Below the pieces are notes generated by a model. That model was not told the DNA's origin. It saw only the letters and a list, made by a program, of their open reading frames with translations, and did not search any database. The position numbers and the translations under genes are program-made. Below are positions 46,279 through 58,942 of a stretch of DNA of 64,000 nucleotides, one piece after another. The stretch is from Dactylonectria macrodidyma (lineage: Eukaryota; Ascomycota; Sordariomycetes; Hypocreales; Nectriaceae), in the NCBI GenBank assembly GCA_020744425.1, contig JAGMUV010000011.1:310001-374000 (forward strand), read 5' to 3'. Each line of letters opens with the position of its first letter. Positions within the stretch are counted from its first letter, which is position 1.

Positions 46279-46755
46279 TTAAAAGCTAGACTTGTACTTC
46301 TTGCTCGTCTTGTCACCAAACGTAACCGAGACGTTGTAGTTGGTCAGCGTCGGCGAGTAGGCAGCGCCGTACAGGCTCATCAGCGAGGCCGTCACGAGAC
46401 CCTTGCCCTTTGCGACTGACTTGGGGATGGTGATGGTCTTGTTGAAGCTGTGAAGTTGGTTCGACTCGTCTAGATTATCCTGTTAGCCCGTACATCTATC
46501 TCTACACGCTCATGATGGCGTACCAGGTCCGAGGTAAAACGAATCGGCCACATTGTAAAGCGAATCCGGGTACCCCTTGCCCGGGGCGTATCCGATGGCG
46601 ATAGCGACATCGTAGACGCTCTGGATGTAGTTGGAGCTCTCGATGATGACGTCGAAGGTGTCGCCGGGCTTGATGGTCGCCGGCACCGAGATGCCGTTGA
46701 TGCGCGCCTGGGCGACGGCTAGGAGAGAGGCGACGGCGGCGAGAGAGAAACGCAT
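46279..46755 (-). CDS. NIS1-like secreted protein (putative effector)
   Basis: Two exons, complement(46279..46469, 46524..46755), give 140 residues. Residues 1-17 are a signal peptide ending ...ASLLAVAQA, followed by RINGISVPATIKPGD and NYIQSVYDVAIAIGYAPG. Exon 2 carries a beta-sandwich-like NQLHSFNKTITIPKSV, KGKGLVTASLMSLYGAAY and NYNVSVTFG. This small beta-rich secreted family includes NIS1 (necrosis-inducing secreted protein 1), an effector conserved in plant-associated ascomycetes that interferes with plant immune kinases. No cysteines are seen in the mature protein, as in that family. The exact activity here is not shown by sequence. A TATA box lies about 110 bp upstream on the minus strand. 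Confidence 0.72.
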
Positions 46756-46861
46756 CTTTGCAAGTGGTTATTTTGGTTTGTTTGTAGTAAGAGAAGTGTT
46801 TGAATGTGAGCTTGAATTGATGTCTTGAAGTGGACAGTAAATTCTTCTTCCAGATCCCAAG

Positions 46862-46870
46862 CCTTTTATA
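46862..46870 (-). promoter_or_regulatory. TATA box of the NIS1-like gene
   Basis: Minus-strand TATAAAAGG sits 107 bp before the start codon at 46755. Such a strong TATA box is typical of inducible fungal genes. Confidence 0.55.
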
Positions 46871-47900
46871 AGTCGGCCCATCTCGGTTCCATCACCAAGC
46901 AGCCACCATCCCTGTCGCATGCCCATCTATTCTATTTTCAGCGCTCCCGCCTCAAAAGACGTCCCCGATCAGCTCGTATTTCTTCCCCGCGGTCACCCGT
47001 CATCCCCAAAAGCCCGCTAAAAGCACTGCAGATCTCCCCTTGCCTGTGCCGAGTTGTCCGGCACTTCGACACGCATCTCAGCACACCGTCAGTGCGCCCC
47101 GCATCGTGTAGAAAACGGCCCGGTGTCAGCAAGTGGCGTTTTCTCATTTGATTTGTTCGGATTTTATTTTAGCAATGATGTGATGTCTCTGATTTTGTTT
47201 GGCCTAAGGAGTGGAATTGGGCGGTGAGATCCACGTGTGACGGGCTCAGCTGCAGCATGGCGAAATCGGCACATACGAGGGGATGACTCGATACGGATGA
47301 TTCCACGGGATGACGAAATACAGAAAGTTTCAGCCCATCCCAAACGTCCGTGATCAGCTCGCAATATCTTTGTTGCGAATGCCCTGAGAGATAACGATTC
47401 GCGCGGGGGAAGAGGGTCCGCTTACCGCTTCATCATGACATGAGCTCATGACTACTAGTCAAGCCACAGCCCATCTAAGACAACTTCACTAGTTACTTCG
47501 TAAACTGGATACGAGCTCGTGGGCGGGCATCATTCCAGCAGCGACACGCTCCGCACACTCAAGAGATCAGCAACTAACGATATGTAAGGAATATATCGTT
47601 TGGTTGCAACGTTTCTTTCGAGATTGACAAATCTTCTAAATCGGTGGCGGATGTAACTTACATGAGTACTTTCCACGAAGTGTTATGACGGTCTTACCAT
47701 TTCGTGGCGGAAAATGATCAACTACATGGCCCAGGACATCTATAGAGATAACGACAATGGACCAACACCCTTGTCACCAGACTCGATCAAGAACGTACCA
47801 CAATTCACAGAACTATCAAACATTTCATTATGAACAATGCTCTCTTTGATAACTTTTGACTTCCTTTAATGGTATCCGAAAATGAAACAAGGACCACAGA
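46871..47900. other. intergenic region, 1.0 kb
   Basis: From upstream of the NIS1-like gene to the RRP5 stop. No gene or repeat supported; short frames here lack family signs. Confidence 0.4.
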
Positions 47901-50900
47901 TTATTCTTCCATCTCGTCATCCTCGGCAGCAGCGGCTTCGGCCTCCTTCCTGGCCTTGAACGAGGCAGCCCAGTCCTGAGCCTTGGCCATCACTTTGTCC
48001 TTGCCCTTGGGGTCTAGCTTCTCCTCCCAAGCAGCCCATCTCCTAAACCACTTCTCCGCCTGCTGCGGCTTGAGCCCCTTGACCCTCGTCCTCCGCTCGA
48101 AAACGTCCCTCACGGCAGTGGGATCAGCGTCGGCACCAGCAATGCCAGTCTCAAGGTCGAGCAACTGGCTCCACAAATCACCCTTCTTCGGCCAGGCGGC
48201 CAAGAGACCCTCAAACATGGTCCGGCCACGCTCAGGCTCGCCGTTGGGGGATCGGAACTCCAGAGCGGCGAATCGGCTGACCAAGCTCTGGCTGTGGTGG
48301 CTGGCCAGCTGCTGGGTGGCCCTGGGCAGAAGGGCTCGAGCTCCGGCAGGGTCGTTGCGTGTAACGTGCAAGAAGTGAGCGTAGTTCATCCATACACCTG
48401 GAGCCTTGGCACCGAACTTCTTGACCATGGCTTCGAACAATTCACCGGCAAGCTGGTACTAATTAGCAATGAACCTCCGTCAAAAATTGTTGGGCTTCTT
48501 ACCTTGGTCTTCTCGGACTGGATGTAGATACTGGCCAGTCGCTCAAAGACTTCTTGCTCGTCATTGTACTGGCAAGCCCGCTTGAACACCTCGTCCACCG
48601 TGGTCTTGCTGCCATATGCAACCTCCAAGTTGAGGTACGCGACCCAGACATTGAGCTTCTCCGTCTCTTCTCGGATATTGATGGACTTGATAGCACGCTC
48701 CGCAACCTCGCGGGCCTTGGAGAGCTCGCTCACTTGCATCTGGAACGCCATATAGGCAATCCAGAGCTCGGAGGAGTCAGGCTGTCCCAGCAGAAGTCGT
48801 TCGTAGTCGCTAGATGTTTGAGGGCCATTCGCATCTAGTTCAGCTGTCCTGTCAACCAGGGCCTCTCTCTTGCCCTTCTTTGCCTTCTTTGTCTTCTTAT
48901 CCTCCTTGGGCCTATCCTCAGACTCAGACTCCGAGTCGGCGAATGGGTCAGCAGCCCACTCTGACTTCTTGCCAGCACCAAGTCCCTTGGTCTTCTTCGT
49001 AGGTCGGTCCTCCATCTCCTCATCTTCCTCGTCATCCTCATCTTCACCATCGTCCTCGTCCTCGTCCTCATCCTCTTCCTCGTCATCCTCTTCATCGTCG
49101 TCAGAATCATCCGCGTTATCAGTACCGAAAATTTCCACGCCTCCATCCCCCATTTCGATATCCTCATCACTGTCCTTGTCATCTTCAAGGGCGGCACCTT
49201 GTTCAGAACTATCGGATTCCATGTCGGAGTCATCGTCACCAAATAGAGAAGGCTTCAAGCCAAAGGTGATACGCCTCTTCTTGACATCAACTTCAAGAAC
49301 CATAGCCTTGACGGCATCGCCTTCCTTGTATAACTTGGTCGCATCCTGTACGGACTTCTCGGCCATCTGAGAACGATGGCAAAGACCACTAACATTCGCC
49401 GAGTTGTCAATGAGGATGAAGGCTCCAAACTCCTCAACCTTTCGAACCTTGCCGGTCACTACCTGGCCCTCCTTGATGTCGTTAAGGGTAAGCAGTGGAG
49501 TGTAGTCCTCGTCAACAACCGAGGACTTCAGGCTCAGCTCTATATGGCGTGTGATAGGATCAACGGCGATAACTCGGCCCTTGACAAGCTGATCAACTTG
49601 GAAGTGATCCTTCCACTCCTTCAAGAATCTATCGGACAGGTTGGAAATCTTAACGAGAGCAGTGACTTGTCCACCAAGGAGGACAAACAGTCCCTTGTCG
49701 GCAACATTCTTCACGAAGCCTCGGATGATGTCTCCATTATTGAGCTGAGATACTTCACTTATCTCCTTGTCCTTGACGGGGAGAGTGGAGCTCAGGATGC
49801 GGGAAGGCCGGATAGATAGTCGGAGTCTCTTGTTGCTCTGGTCCAGCTCAACAATTGACACGCGAACAATGTCATTTTTCTTGTAGTTCGTAGTGTTCAC
49901 GTCATCGAAGTTGTCGGCAAGATCAGGAAGGTGCACGGGGCCAGAGACCAGCTCGCTAAGCTTGACAAGGACTTGACGCTCATTGACCTTTGTCACTCGT
50001 CCAGGAAGGACCATGTTTTGCTTCAAGACACTCCAGTTGACGGCTTCAGAGGTAGTGGAAGAACGAGCAGACAGATCAAGGCGGTTATTTCGGACATCGA
50101 CGGCAGTAACCCTAACCTTCAGGGCTGAGCCAATAGGGAAGTTGGACTCCAGATCGTTGAGTTGAGATAAATCGTCTGATGCTTCCATTGCGGAAATACG
50201 GCCACGCACTGAAGGTGACAAGTTCACCCAAAGGTACTGAGGAGTAGAGTTGTTGACGTAGGCGATGTGACTGTCCCCCACCTTGAGCTGGTCCAGCGAC
50301 AGAGGCTTAAGAGTATCGGGCTTGAAGTCGCTTGGCTTCGCAGTCAACTCTAGTACAGAGTGGACGGAGCGGTGGGAGAAGGGTAGGAAGCGGTGGTCCT
50401 TGGCGTCATGAATTCCCAAAACACGGACCTTCAGGACCTGCTTCTTGTTGAACTTGTCGAGAGGATCCTTGGAGTTGACAATGTCTTCCCAGTTGTCGAA
50501 AACCTGGGAAACATCGATTCGCCCTTGCGTCTGAGTATCGACAAGTTGCACGTTGAGCTGGGTGTCCTTGATAGAGGTAATCTTGGCCTCAGCAACGCTT
50601 CCAACCGACAAATCATCATCAGGCTTTTCCGTCGACTTAGGCTTCCTGCTCGGGTCAGCCGTCTCGTCGTAGTCGGCAGGGGCAACCAGAATTCGCTTCA
50701 GGTCCGGGATCGTCGAGATGACCTTAACCTCAATAGACTGATATTTCTGCAGGCCAAAGTCAGGCAACGCCTGCACATCGACAGAAAGCCGGGACTTGGG
50801 TAGCAACGCGTGGAGGGCTCCGGCAAACTGTACAAAGACGGCAGTGAGAGTGACGTTTCGCACAAATCCTGCAAAAACCTTGCCCTCCTTGGCATCTTCA

Positions 50901-53397
50901 AATCGGGTAAGCAGAGACTTGTTCTTCGAGGCGTTAATGAGACTTGGCTTTTGGGTGAGGATGATGGCTCGGCGGTTCTCGTTCTTGTCGATAACCATTA
51001 GATTGGAGATGGTCTGGCCAACAGAAATTCGCTTCAAGGCATATTGGTTCTTGGAGGCCGACTTGTCGGTAAGTTGGCCAACGGGGAGAATCGCCTTCAG
51101 TCCGCTCTCCAACTCAACGAAGACCTGGTCTTCCGTCTTCTGGGTAACCTTGGCAGAGATGATGTCTCCAAGTTGTAAGGCCTTCAGGGCATTCTGCTTG
51201 TCCAGGCCAAAGGCTGAGGGATCCTTACACGACACCACAAATCTCTTTGTCTCGGGGTCGACATCCAGAGCATGGACGCTGACGACCTGGCCAACACGGA
51301 AGTGCTCGTTGGGGTCGCGGATGTAAGCTTCGCTCATCTCAGAGACGGGAAGGTAGCCCCTGATTGAGCCAAAGAATTGGATGAAGGCGCCAGTGGCATG
51401 AATCTTGACAATGGTACCAGGAACCTGCATACCAACGACGACATCTTCATATGACTTGATTACAGGTGCTTCAGAGTTGACCAAAGTCTTTTTAAGGGTA
51501 AGTCGTATCTGCCTCTTAGACAGATTAGTGGAAAGAACGCGGGCCTTGACTTTCATCCCTTCTCGGAACTTCTTCTCGGGGTGCTGGAGGCGGACGTCAG
51601 ACAGGTGAGTCTCGGGAACTAATCCGGTGATGCCCTCGGCGATCTTGAGAATGAGACCGCTGACTCCATTCTCTTTGATGACAACCTTTTCGACCTCGCA
51701 AGTAACGACCGCTGCGATGGGAACATCCTCGAGACGCAGGTACTGTTGTTCCAGGACTGTCTTTTCGAAGGAGATTTGGAAGACGCCGTCCACCTCGTTG
51801 TATCCAACGACTCGGCCCTTGTGCTCGGATCCAACCTTGTAGGGGCCGCTCGATTCGTACAGCGCGTCAACCTTGCCGTCCTTGACTCTAGAGATGTGGA
51901 CAAAACCACTCAGGCCCGGGATGCCAATGTCGACGAACAGACCAATTTCAGTCTCTACGTGACGGACAGTGCACTTCTCCACAAGAGAAGAGATCGGTAG
52001 CAGGTCAGTGGGGAGTTTGTTAGCGTCGGTCTTCTTCGTGGGGCGCTTCTGCTCCAGGGAGGTAATGTGAGGAAGCAGAGAAATTCCCAGCTTGGGTTCT
52101 TTGGCGGTAGGGAAGTTGCAAATAACTCTAGCTTTGACCCTTGAGCCAATCTTATAGGCTGATTCGAGGCTGACTCCTGCAGGACCAACACCAGAGTGAA
52201 TAAGATCGGCTGTGACATCGAGACTACCCAAGACCTTTCCAGCAAGTCCTCTGCGGTCGGTGTTGGAGACGAGCACATCGGCAATAGTGCCGGGAAGGAA
52301 AGAGCTAATCGTATGCGCTTCGTGGGGGACAGACTTAGGGTCACCGAGCTTCTTCTGCAACAGCGACAGCTGGGCAATCTTGCCATTCGCGCCCTTGTTG
52401 GTGACTTGGCAGAGGAAGACAGCTCCGGGTCGAAGCCTCTGCTCATCCATGTCTGAGTCGACCTCGGTTTTTGGCAGGAAGGCACTCAGCTTTGGGATGC
52501 CGAGGTCCATGACGAATCCTCGATCCTCGACGCTGACAACGGAAGCCATGACCGTGCTGTTGGTCACAACATCGCTCGGCTCGAGGCCAGCATTGGTCTC
52601 CGCAGGTCGCAGCGAGAGCTCGATGCGTCGCTTATTCTTTCCGGGGGTCGATTCGTCCATAGTGGAGAGAACAGAGAGTCGAAGGTATTGGCCAATGGCA
52701 AAGATAGATTTCAATTCGACACCATCCTCCTCGTCCTCGTCCTCATCGTCATCGTCGTCGTTGCTGTCAACAGCATCCTTTTGCAATCGCTCGGTCAGCT
52801 GCTCTGATACAGCCACAATTGAAACATGGCCGATCAAGTTGTTGGGAAGCGCGACTTCGATATCGAGGTTGTTGATCCGTGAAACCTGTCCCAGGACGAG
52901 AGATCCCTTGACCAGTCGCTGCGCGTACATGTCAGTAGTGAATCGGGATTACAGACAATGCCGTATCCTACCTTGAAGCTTAGACTCTCGACCCAAACAT
53001 TATCCTGCTCCCCCTCGCCACCCTTCTTGTCGCCCTTCTTGCTGCTCTTCAGTGCCGACTTCCGCTTGGTCTTCTTGAGCGCCTTGCCGCCAGTGTTGAA
53101 TTCCTCGTCGCGGATGGCATCAGCCTTGGCCTCGAGTTGAATTTGCTTATGTTCGAGGGGAGTGAGGACACTGCCACCGCCTCGGGGGAACATTGGCTCC
53201 TCCTCCTTCAAGACGGAGGTGATAAGGGCCTTAACAGGAACATCGGCGGAGCTCGTCTTGGGCTTGGGGGACTTTGCAGCGGACTTTGCATCTTTGCTAG
53301 CGGCGTCCTTTTTCGAGGGCCTCGCTTCCTTTGTGTTCTTTGCTGATTTAGAGGGAGGATTGCCTCCGGGGGCATCCTTGCGTTTGAGGTTGCTCAT
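47901..53397 (-). CDS. RRP5: rRNA biogenesis protein Rrp5
   Basis: Three exons, complement(47901..48458, 48503..52918, 52972..53397), encode about 1799 residues, the usual Rrp5 length. The start at 53397 (MSNLKRKDAPGG) follows in-frame upstream sequence without coding character. The N-terminal 140 residues are Lys-rich. Next come about a dozen S1 RNA-binding repeats (for example VEKCTVRHVETEIGLFVDIG; VTGKVRKVEEFGAFILIDNS), then a long acidic linker (EDEDEDEDDGEDEDDEEDEE). The C-terminal part has HAT/TPR-like repeats ending ASFKARKEAEAAAAEDDEMEE. Rrp5 is nucleolar and needed for cleavages producing both 18S and 5.8S/25S rRNA. Intron borders are GTAGGA/CAG and GTAAGA/TAG. Confidence 0.95.
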
Positions 53398-53883
53398 CGC
53401 GAAAAGGGCTGGCGCAACACCAACTGCTTTGTCGCTTCTGAGAGTGGGATCGATCGTACCTAGAAAACCATGGGCTCGAATTTTTTTTCGACTGGCGGGA
53501 CGATCGATAGGCCGATAGGCCGATAAGCCGATAAGAATATGCGGACTGATAGCTGGCGACAGGTTTTCCCGGTTCCGGTGCATTGGTCAACGGGCGCCCA
53601 GGCACCAATTTTGCTGGAATTCCCAGCAAAGTGCCTGCTCCGTAATCGCCCCTTGTAGCGCGTGGCGATCTAAGCCGAATCCAGCCGAGGGGGGGAAGGC
53701 GTGGGGCTGTCTGATAAGGCACCCTTCGAGTTAAACCGCCATCGCTAGGCACGCTTTCATTAACACATGAACGTCGGCCATCGCGCTACAGATGCATCCA
53801 TGACGAACTAAACGCCAGGCCACGTCCTTAGATTTCTCACCCCCCAAGGATGCTTCTCTCTTTATCTTTGCATATCTTACGCG
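53398..53883. promoter_or_regulatory. divergent promoter of RRP5 and the YML020W-like gene
   Basis: 486 bp between the two start codons. It contains an oligo-T run at 53481 and the 8-bp tandem repeat described separately. No TATA box is obvious, as expected for housekeeping genes. Confidence 0.5.
53501..53537. repeat. GCCGATAR octamer tandem repeat
   Basis: Four successive units of GATAGGCC/GATAAGCC give CGATCGATAGGCCGATAGG followed by CCGATAAGCCGATAAG. It lies about 100-140 bp upstream of RRP5 and contains several GATA cores; it may be regulatory or only a simple repeat. Confidence 0.7.
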
Positions 53884-56570
53884 ATGAGTCCACGAAAGAG
53901 GGTTCGCCCAAACCCGGCAAAAACAACACCGAAGACTATGGCGAACCCCGTCGCTACAACTGAGAGCGCTACGTCACTATCACAGGCCCCTGCAACCTCG
54001 GAACCATCCCCATCACTCAAAGACCAGCAAATGCCGCCATCTCGGCTGGCCAACGAAAGCAGTGCTGCATTGGCGGGGCAAGGAAAATATCACGAGGTAT
54101 GGCTCTTTCATCATCCAATCCCATCTTGCCATCCACTCGATTTAACGTCTCCCCGCTCTCCTAGATCCGCAAGACCAAGAGCTGGTACGGCTCGTGGCCG
54201 AGACCCCCCAAGGCGACCGCGTCCACTTCTGTTGCGAGAGAAAACATCCTAGGCGGTACTGTCAAATCGACCAAAGCGCCCGATCTAAGTCGGTTCGAAT
54301 CCAAAAAGGCAGACGACGCCTCCAGTCTTCACAGTATGAACGGTTCCGTTCGAGGATTACCAAATATCCCTGAGGCCAAGCCAGACGAAGCGATTGCAAC
54401 GAACGATACTCCGGACCCGTCAGGTCAGCAGCCCGAGCCCGAGATACCCCCAGGCGACATCTCCAAAATCCCCGACGACGTTCCCAAACCGAATCCCGAA
54501 GCAACTTCAACAACGGCTACTCCTACGCGACCTACGACATCATCTGGGTGGCTCGGTTGGCTGTCCAGGACGCCTGTAACGGAAACCCAGGCTTCTGCCG
54601 TTCCAGCTGGACCCGAAATGATGGAAATAGATTCCACCAAGGAAACCGAACCGCTTCGACCAGCCACACCCACGGCCCAGACCGAACCCTCTCAACCTGA
54701 CTCGCCCCAAGCTGCCAAAAGTGCGCCAGCCACGTCTTGGTTTGGCTTCTGGCATGCTTCTACGGAGCAAACCAAAGATGCGACCGCGAAGCCCGACGTC
54801 TCTTCAGAGCCAGCATCAAAGCCAGTACCAGAGGCTGCACCAGAACCTGCATCTAGCGATGCCACCATAACAGATGCACCACCGGTCCCCCACAAGCATG
54901 CACCTCCACCTCAAGCAGGCTCCACATGGGCTTTCTGGTCCAAGGACTCGCCCAAAGCGAAGGGTCAAACGGCTCATGCGGAATCTGGGGAGATGGCAGT
55001 TATTGGCGATGGCTCCGAAGCTCAGCCCAAACCCATGGAGGAGTGTGATGTGTCTCAGACACCGTCCAAGGCTCCAAAAGTAGGCTCCAAGCCAAAGGAT
55101 ATCCAGGCAACAGGCAGATCGACTTGGCGTAGGAACAAGCGACTTCGGCCACAGTCGATGGAAATTGATTCTCCATCTACTTCACCATCTGGGGCATCCA
55201 CGCCAACAAGTACAGCCCCTCAGTTGCAAGATCTTCAACAACCAACTATCCCTCCTGCAAGAGTTGATTCTTCGAATCAATCCATTGCCGACTCTGAATC
55301 TTCAACAAAGGGCTCCAATAATCTTTTGCTTCCATCATTCTCCAGCACATATAGGATGAAAGAAAATCCTTCCATTCTCAAACAAATCACACAATTCCTG
55401 CTTCGAACACAACAATCCTCAGCAAACCATGTTGTCCGCGTCAAAGATCCGCCCAAGATCCAGAAGGCCATCGCCATCGGCGTTCATGGTCTCTTCCCCG
55501 CTACCTACCTTCGGCCGATGATGGGCCAACCCACTGGTACTTCACTACGATTTGCCAACCTCTGTGCCGAGTCCATTCGAAGATGGGCCGAGGATCACGG
55601 ATGCGGTGACTGCGAGATCGAAAAAGTGGCTCTCGAAGGCGAAGGCAAGATCAAGGACCGTGTGGAAAACCTTTGGAAGCTCATGTTGAATTGGATCGAT
55701 CACATCCGGAGCGCAGACCTTGTTGTCATCGCATGCCATTCCCAAGGCGTCCCCGTTAGCATTATGCTCCTCGAGAAGCTCATTGATCTCGGTATCATTA
55801 CCAACGCCAAAATTGGTGTTTGTGCCATGGCTGGTGTCTCTATGGGTCCTTTCCCAGATATCAAGTCTAGCCTCTTGATGGGCTCGGCAGCGGAGCTCTG
55901 GGACTTTGGTAACCCTGAAAGCGACAACTCGAAGCGCTTCGAGGCGTCACTTAAACATGTTCTAGACCATGGCGCTCGCATCACATTCATCGGCAGCATT
56001 GACGATCAGCTGGTGCCCATGGAGGTAAGCTTTCACTTCCAGTGTTTCTCATTTATTCACTAACATCACACCCAGTCTGCCGTCTACTCTCCCGCCAATC
56101 ATCCATATATCTATCGCGCCGTCTTCATCGACGGCCGCGTCCATGCCCCCGACTTCATCGCTCATCTCGTTGGCTTCGCCCTCAAGCTCCGCAACCTCGG
56201 CGTTTCCGACCACGGCCTCATCCGCGAGCTCTCCATCCCTCTTGCCGGCTCTCTCTACTCCGGCGCCGGCCACTCCCGCATCTACTTTGACGATGCGGTC
56301 TACGACCTCGCTATCTCTCATGCTCTTGAAACCACACCTGCCAACTCCCCAGCACCCTGCGATATCACCACCCGCCAAGGGCCACTGACCTCCCCTAACC
56401 CGTATGTCCTGCCGTGGATCATGCGCGGTCTTCTTGAGGAGAACTTTGTGCGAACGGAGCTTCACAACGAGGCTAGCGAGCTGCTACGCCAGTTTGATGA
56501 CTGGAAACCCACCAACAAAGCTCTGAAAGACGTAAAGTATCGCCTCGAAGCCCTCCGTTCGAAACTGTAA
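53884..56570 (+). CDS. YML020W-like alpha/beta hydrolase-fold protein
   Basis: Three exons (53884..54096, 54165..56024, 56076..56570) encode about 855 residues. The N-terminal 420 residues are disordered with Pro/Ser/Thr/Glu bias; the short block IRKTKSWYGSWPRP and repeated W-containing motifs (GWLGWLSRTPVTE, TSWFGFWHAS, STWAFWSKD) stand out. The C-terminal half has AIAIGVHGLFPATYLRPMMG, VIACHSQGVPVSIM (nucleophile-type Ser597) and ITFIGSIDDQLVPME, the order of an alpha/beta hydrolase. This matches fungal relatives of yeast YML020W, an uncharacterised protein. Substrate and location are unknown. The W-rich repeats may be short linear binding motifs. Confidence 0.85.
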
Positions 56571-57184
56571 CGGTTGTAACAGCCGCTTCAACACCGGCCA
56601 GCGAAAAATCACCATTAAGAAATATTTATCCTACCTTAGCGCAAAATATGTTAACGAATACGGAACAAGGCGCAGGTAAAGGATTGGATAGGGGGCGCAC
56701 AGTGTACAGGTAGATTGTGACTTACAGCCATCAGCGGGTGCTAGGAGTTCTGGGATATACGGTAGTTTACAGCACGATATCAAAGATAGGAGACTCTTCA
56801 TTCAACATTGATGTGACTTTCAGCGTCGGCTTGGTGTTCAAGTTCTTTTGGTCTAGTAGAGAAACATCATTGTTGCTATTTTACATGACAAGGTTCATTT
56901 AAATGCGTGTGTGTAGTCGGTGCCGACCCATCATCGCTTATACTGTGCCCGCCTAGCCACGTCACGACCGTTGATTCATTCCATCCGTTATATGCGTACA
57001 AGAGCTGTATAATACACCCTCCTCTCCATCGTGCACAGCAGCGGCGGCGAGTGCCTCACGACGTTTTCTATATCCCGTCATTAGGAATTAGTCTTTCCCG
57101 TACATCGTCAAGCGTTGCCGCACACCAGTCCCATCGGTTGGGATGATGACACTTGATGTTGGTAAATGCTCTATGGCGAGATCT
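56571..57184. other. convergent intergenic region, 614 bp
   Basis: Between the 3' ends of the YML020W-like and MAS2 genes. No gene or repeat supported. Confidence 0.5.
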
Positions 57185-58942
57185 TTAACGGCTGCCAAGC
57201 TTCCAGCTTTCGATTCGGTCCTGAATCTGGTCCCAGGTCATGGTGTGGTTGCTGACGCCATACGCCTGGGCCTCCTGCAACACAACGGTAGGGGCACCAC
57301 TACCCTTTCCAGGATTATTCGTCTGACCCGTGAGGACCATCTTGGCTACACGGCGCAGATCATCAATCGACACCTCCTCGATCTTCTTGCACATGTCGTG
57401 AACGGGGATCTTGCGGCCATGAACCTGGATAGAGCGGCCAAGGTCTTCGAGCTCAACCATACGGCTCTCGAGGTTCATCAGCAGGCTAGATCGCAATTGA
57501 GCCTTGGCGCGTCCAACCTCGACACTTTGCAGGCGCGAGAAGCCTGTCTCAAGGGTCAGGGACCGCAGCTCCTGGCAAATGACGTCGATCATGGCAGATG
57601 TGCGGCCGGGGAGGCATGAGGCAGAAATGCCGAAGAGACCCGAATCAGTGTAAGAGTGGTTGAAGGCGACGCAAGACTCCACCCAGCCATACTGGTTGAG
57701 GACGTTGGTGTACAGGCGTGAGTACATGCCCTTGCCGGGCCCGCCGGCGGAGAAAGAGCCGCCACCACCGAGAAGCGTTTGCAGGGTGGCGAGGGCATAA
57801 ATATCCTCGGAAGAAACGGGCAAGCCTTCGAAGGCGACGTGAATGTGAGTAAAGGTAGGAAGGCCGTTCAGGGCTGGTGGCTGCGCGGGCAGAGAGAGGA
57901 AACCGCCGGTGTAGTGTGAGGGTCGTTGGATGTCGAGCTGAGAGGGGGGGGTGTTTAGGACGGCAGCGTTGTTGGCGGCTGAGGTGGAGATGTTCTTGAA
58001 GAACGGGATTTTGGAGAGCAGGTTAGGAGAAGAGGAGGGTGAGGGTGAAGATGAGAGGGGTGACGTGCTGGCCTCGCTATCGGACAACTCGCTATCGCTC
58101 GTCTCTGAGCCTGTTCGTGATACTGAGGGGGCATTCTTCATGTCGCCAAAGAACTTCTCAGTCAGCCGAACAGCCTCACTGTGTTCAACACCGGCAAATG
58201 CAACCACTATGCGCTCCGGACGATAGAACAGATCGCGGTACATTTGTACACTCTGGCGGTTGATGCTGCCCAGCCTTTCCTCGGGGCACAGCAGCGGGTT
58301 TCCGAGTGTGTTGTCCTTGTAGGCAGCTGTGTGGACAAGCTCGGGCAAGATGAGCTCAGGTTTGCTCCAGATCTCGCGGATCTCATAACGGGCCGTCTCG
58401 ATCTGCTCGGCGACCTCTTCGTCGGTCATCTGAGGGTCGCGGATCGTCTCGGCGAGCAGCTCGACGGTCTGGGGCACGGCGTTGTTGAAGGTGGCGGCCT
58501 GGTACATCATGGACTCGCGGGAGCTGGCACACTGGATATTGCCGCCGAGGGCTTCGACTCGTTCGAGCATTTCGTCGGAGGAGTGCTTCGCAGTGGACTT
58601 GAAGGCGAGGCGGTCCATGATGTGGGAGACGCCTCGAAGTGCTTCGTTCTCGAACCGGGAGCCTCCCTCGACGTAGACGCCCACGCCGGAGAAGGACCCG
58701 GGGAGGGCCTCGGAGGCGACTCGGAGGCCATTTGGGAGGGTCGTTAGTTGGTCTAACTCAGTGGGATCCTGAAATAACAATCATAAGCAACCATATCAAA
58801 CATGCACATGTGTGAGTTGTACCTTGCCAAGCGAAGCCATCGTCCTCCGGGAAGAGAGCGACCATTTGGGAGACTGGCCCAAGAGGCGCGAGCCTGACGC
58901 TCGAGCCAGGCCGGGAAGGCGTGCACTGAATTGTCGCAACAT
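57185..58942 (-). CDS. MAS2: mitochondrial processing peptidase, alpha subunit
   Basis: Two exons, complement(57185..58768, 58823..58942), encode 567 residues. Exon 1 (40 codons) is the mitochondrial presequence, rich in Arg/Ser/Ala (MLRQFSARLPGLARASGSRL). The M16 fold follows: TTLPNGLRVASEALPGSF, VYVEGGSRFENEALRGVSHI. The zinc motif H-x-x-E-H of the beta subunit is replaced by H89-x-x-Asp-Arg in HIMDRLAFKST, as expected for the non-catalytic alpha subunit. The flexible Gly-rich loop TLLGGGGSFSAGGPGKGMYS, which recognises presequences, is intact. MPP removes targeting presequences of imported proteins in the matrix. An insert rich in Ser/Pro (about residues 230-265) is longer than in yeast. 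Confidence 0.93.

Noticed and set aside
53389..53400. PAC-like GCGATGAGC element
   Set aside because: It overlaps the RRP5 start codon itself (ATGAGC encodes Met-Ser), so it is explained by coding context; the divergent gene's start has a similar string by the same cause.
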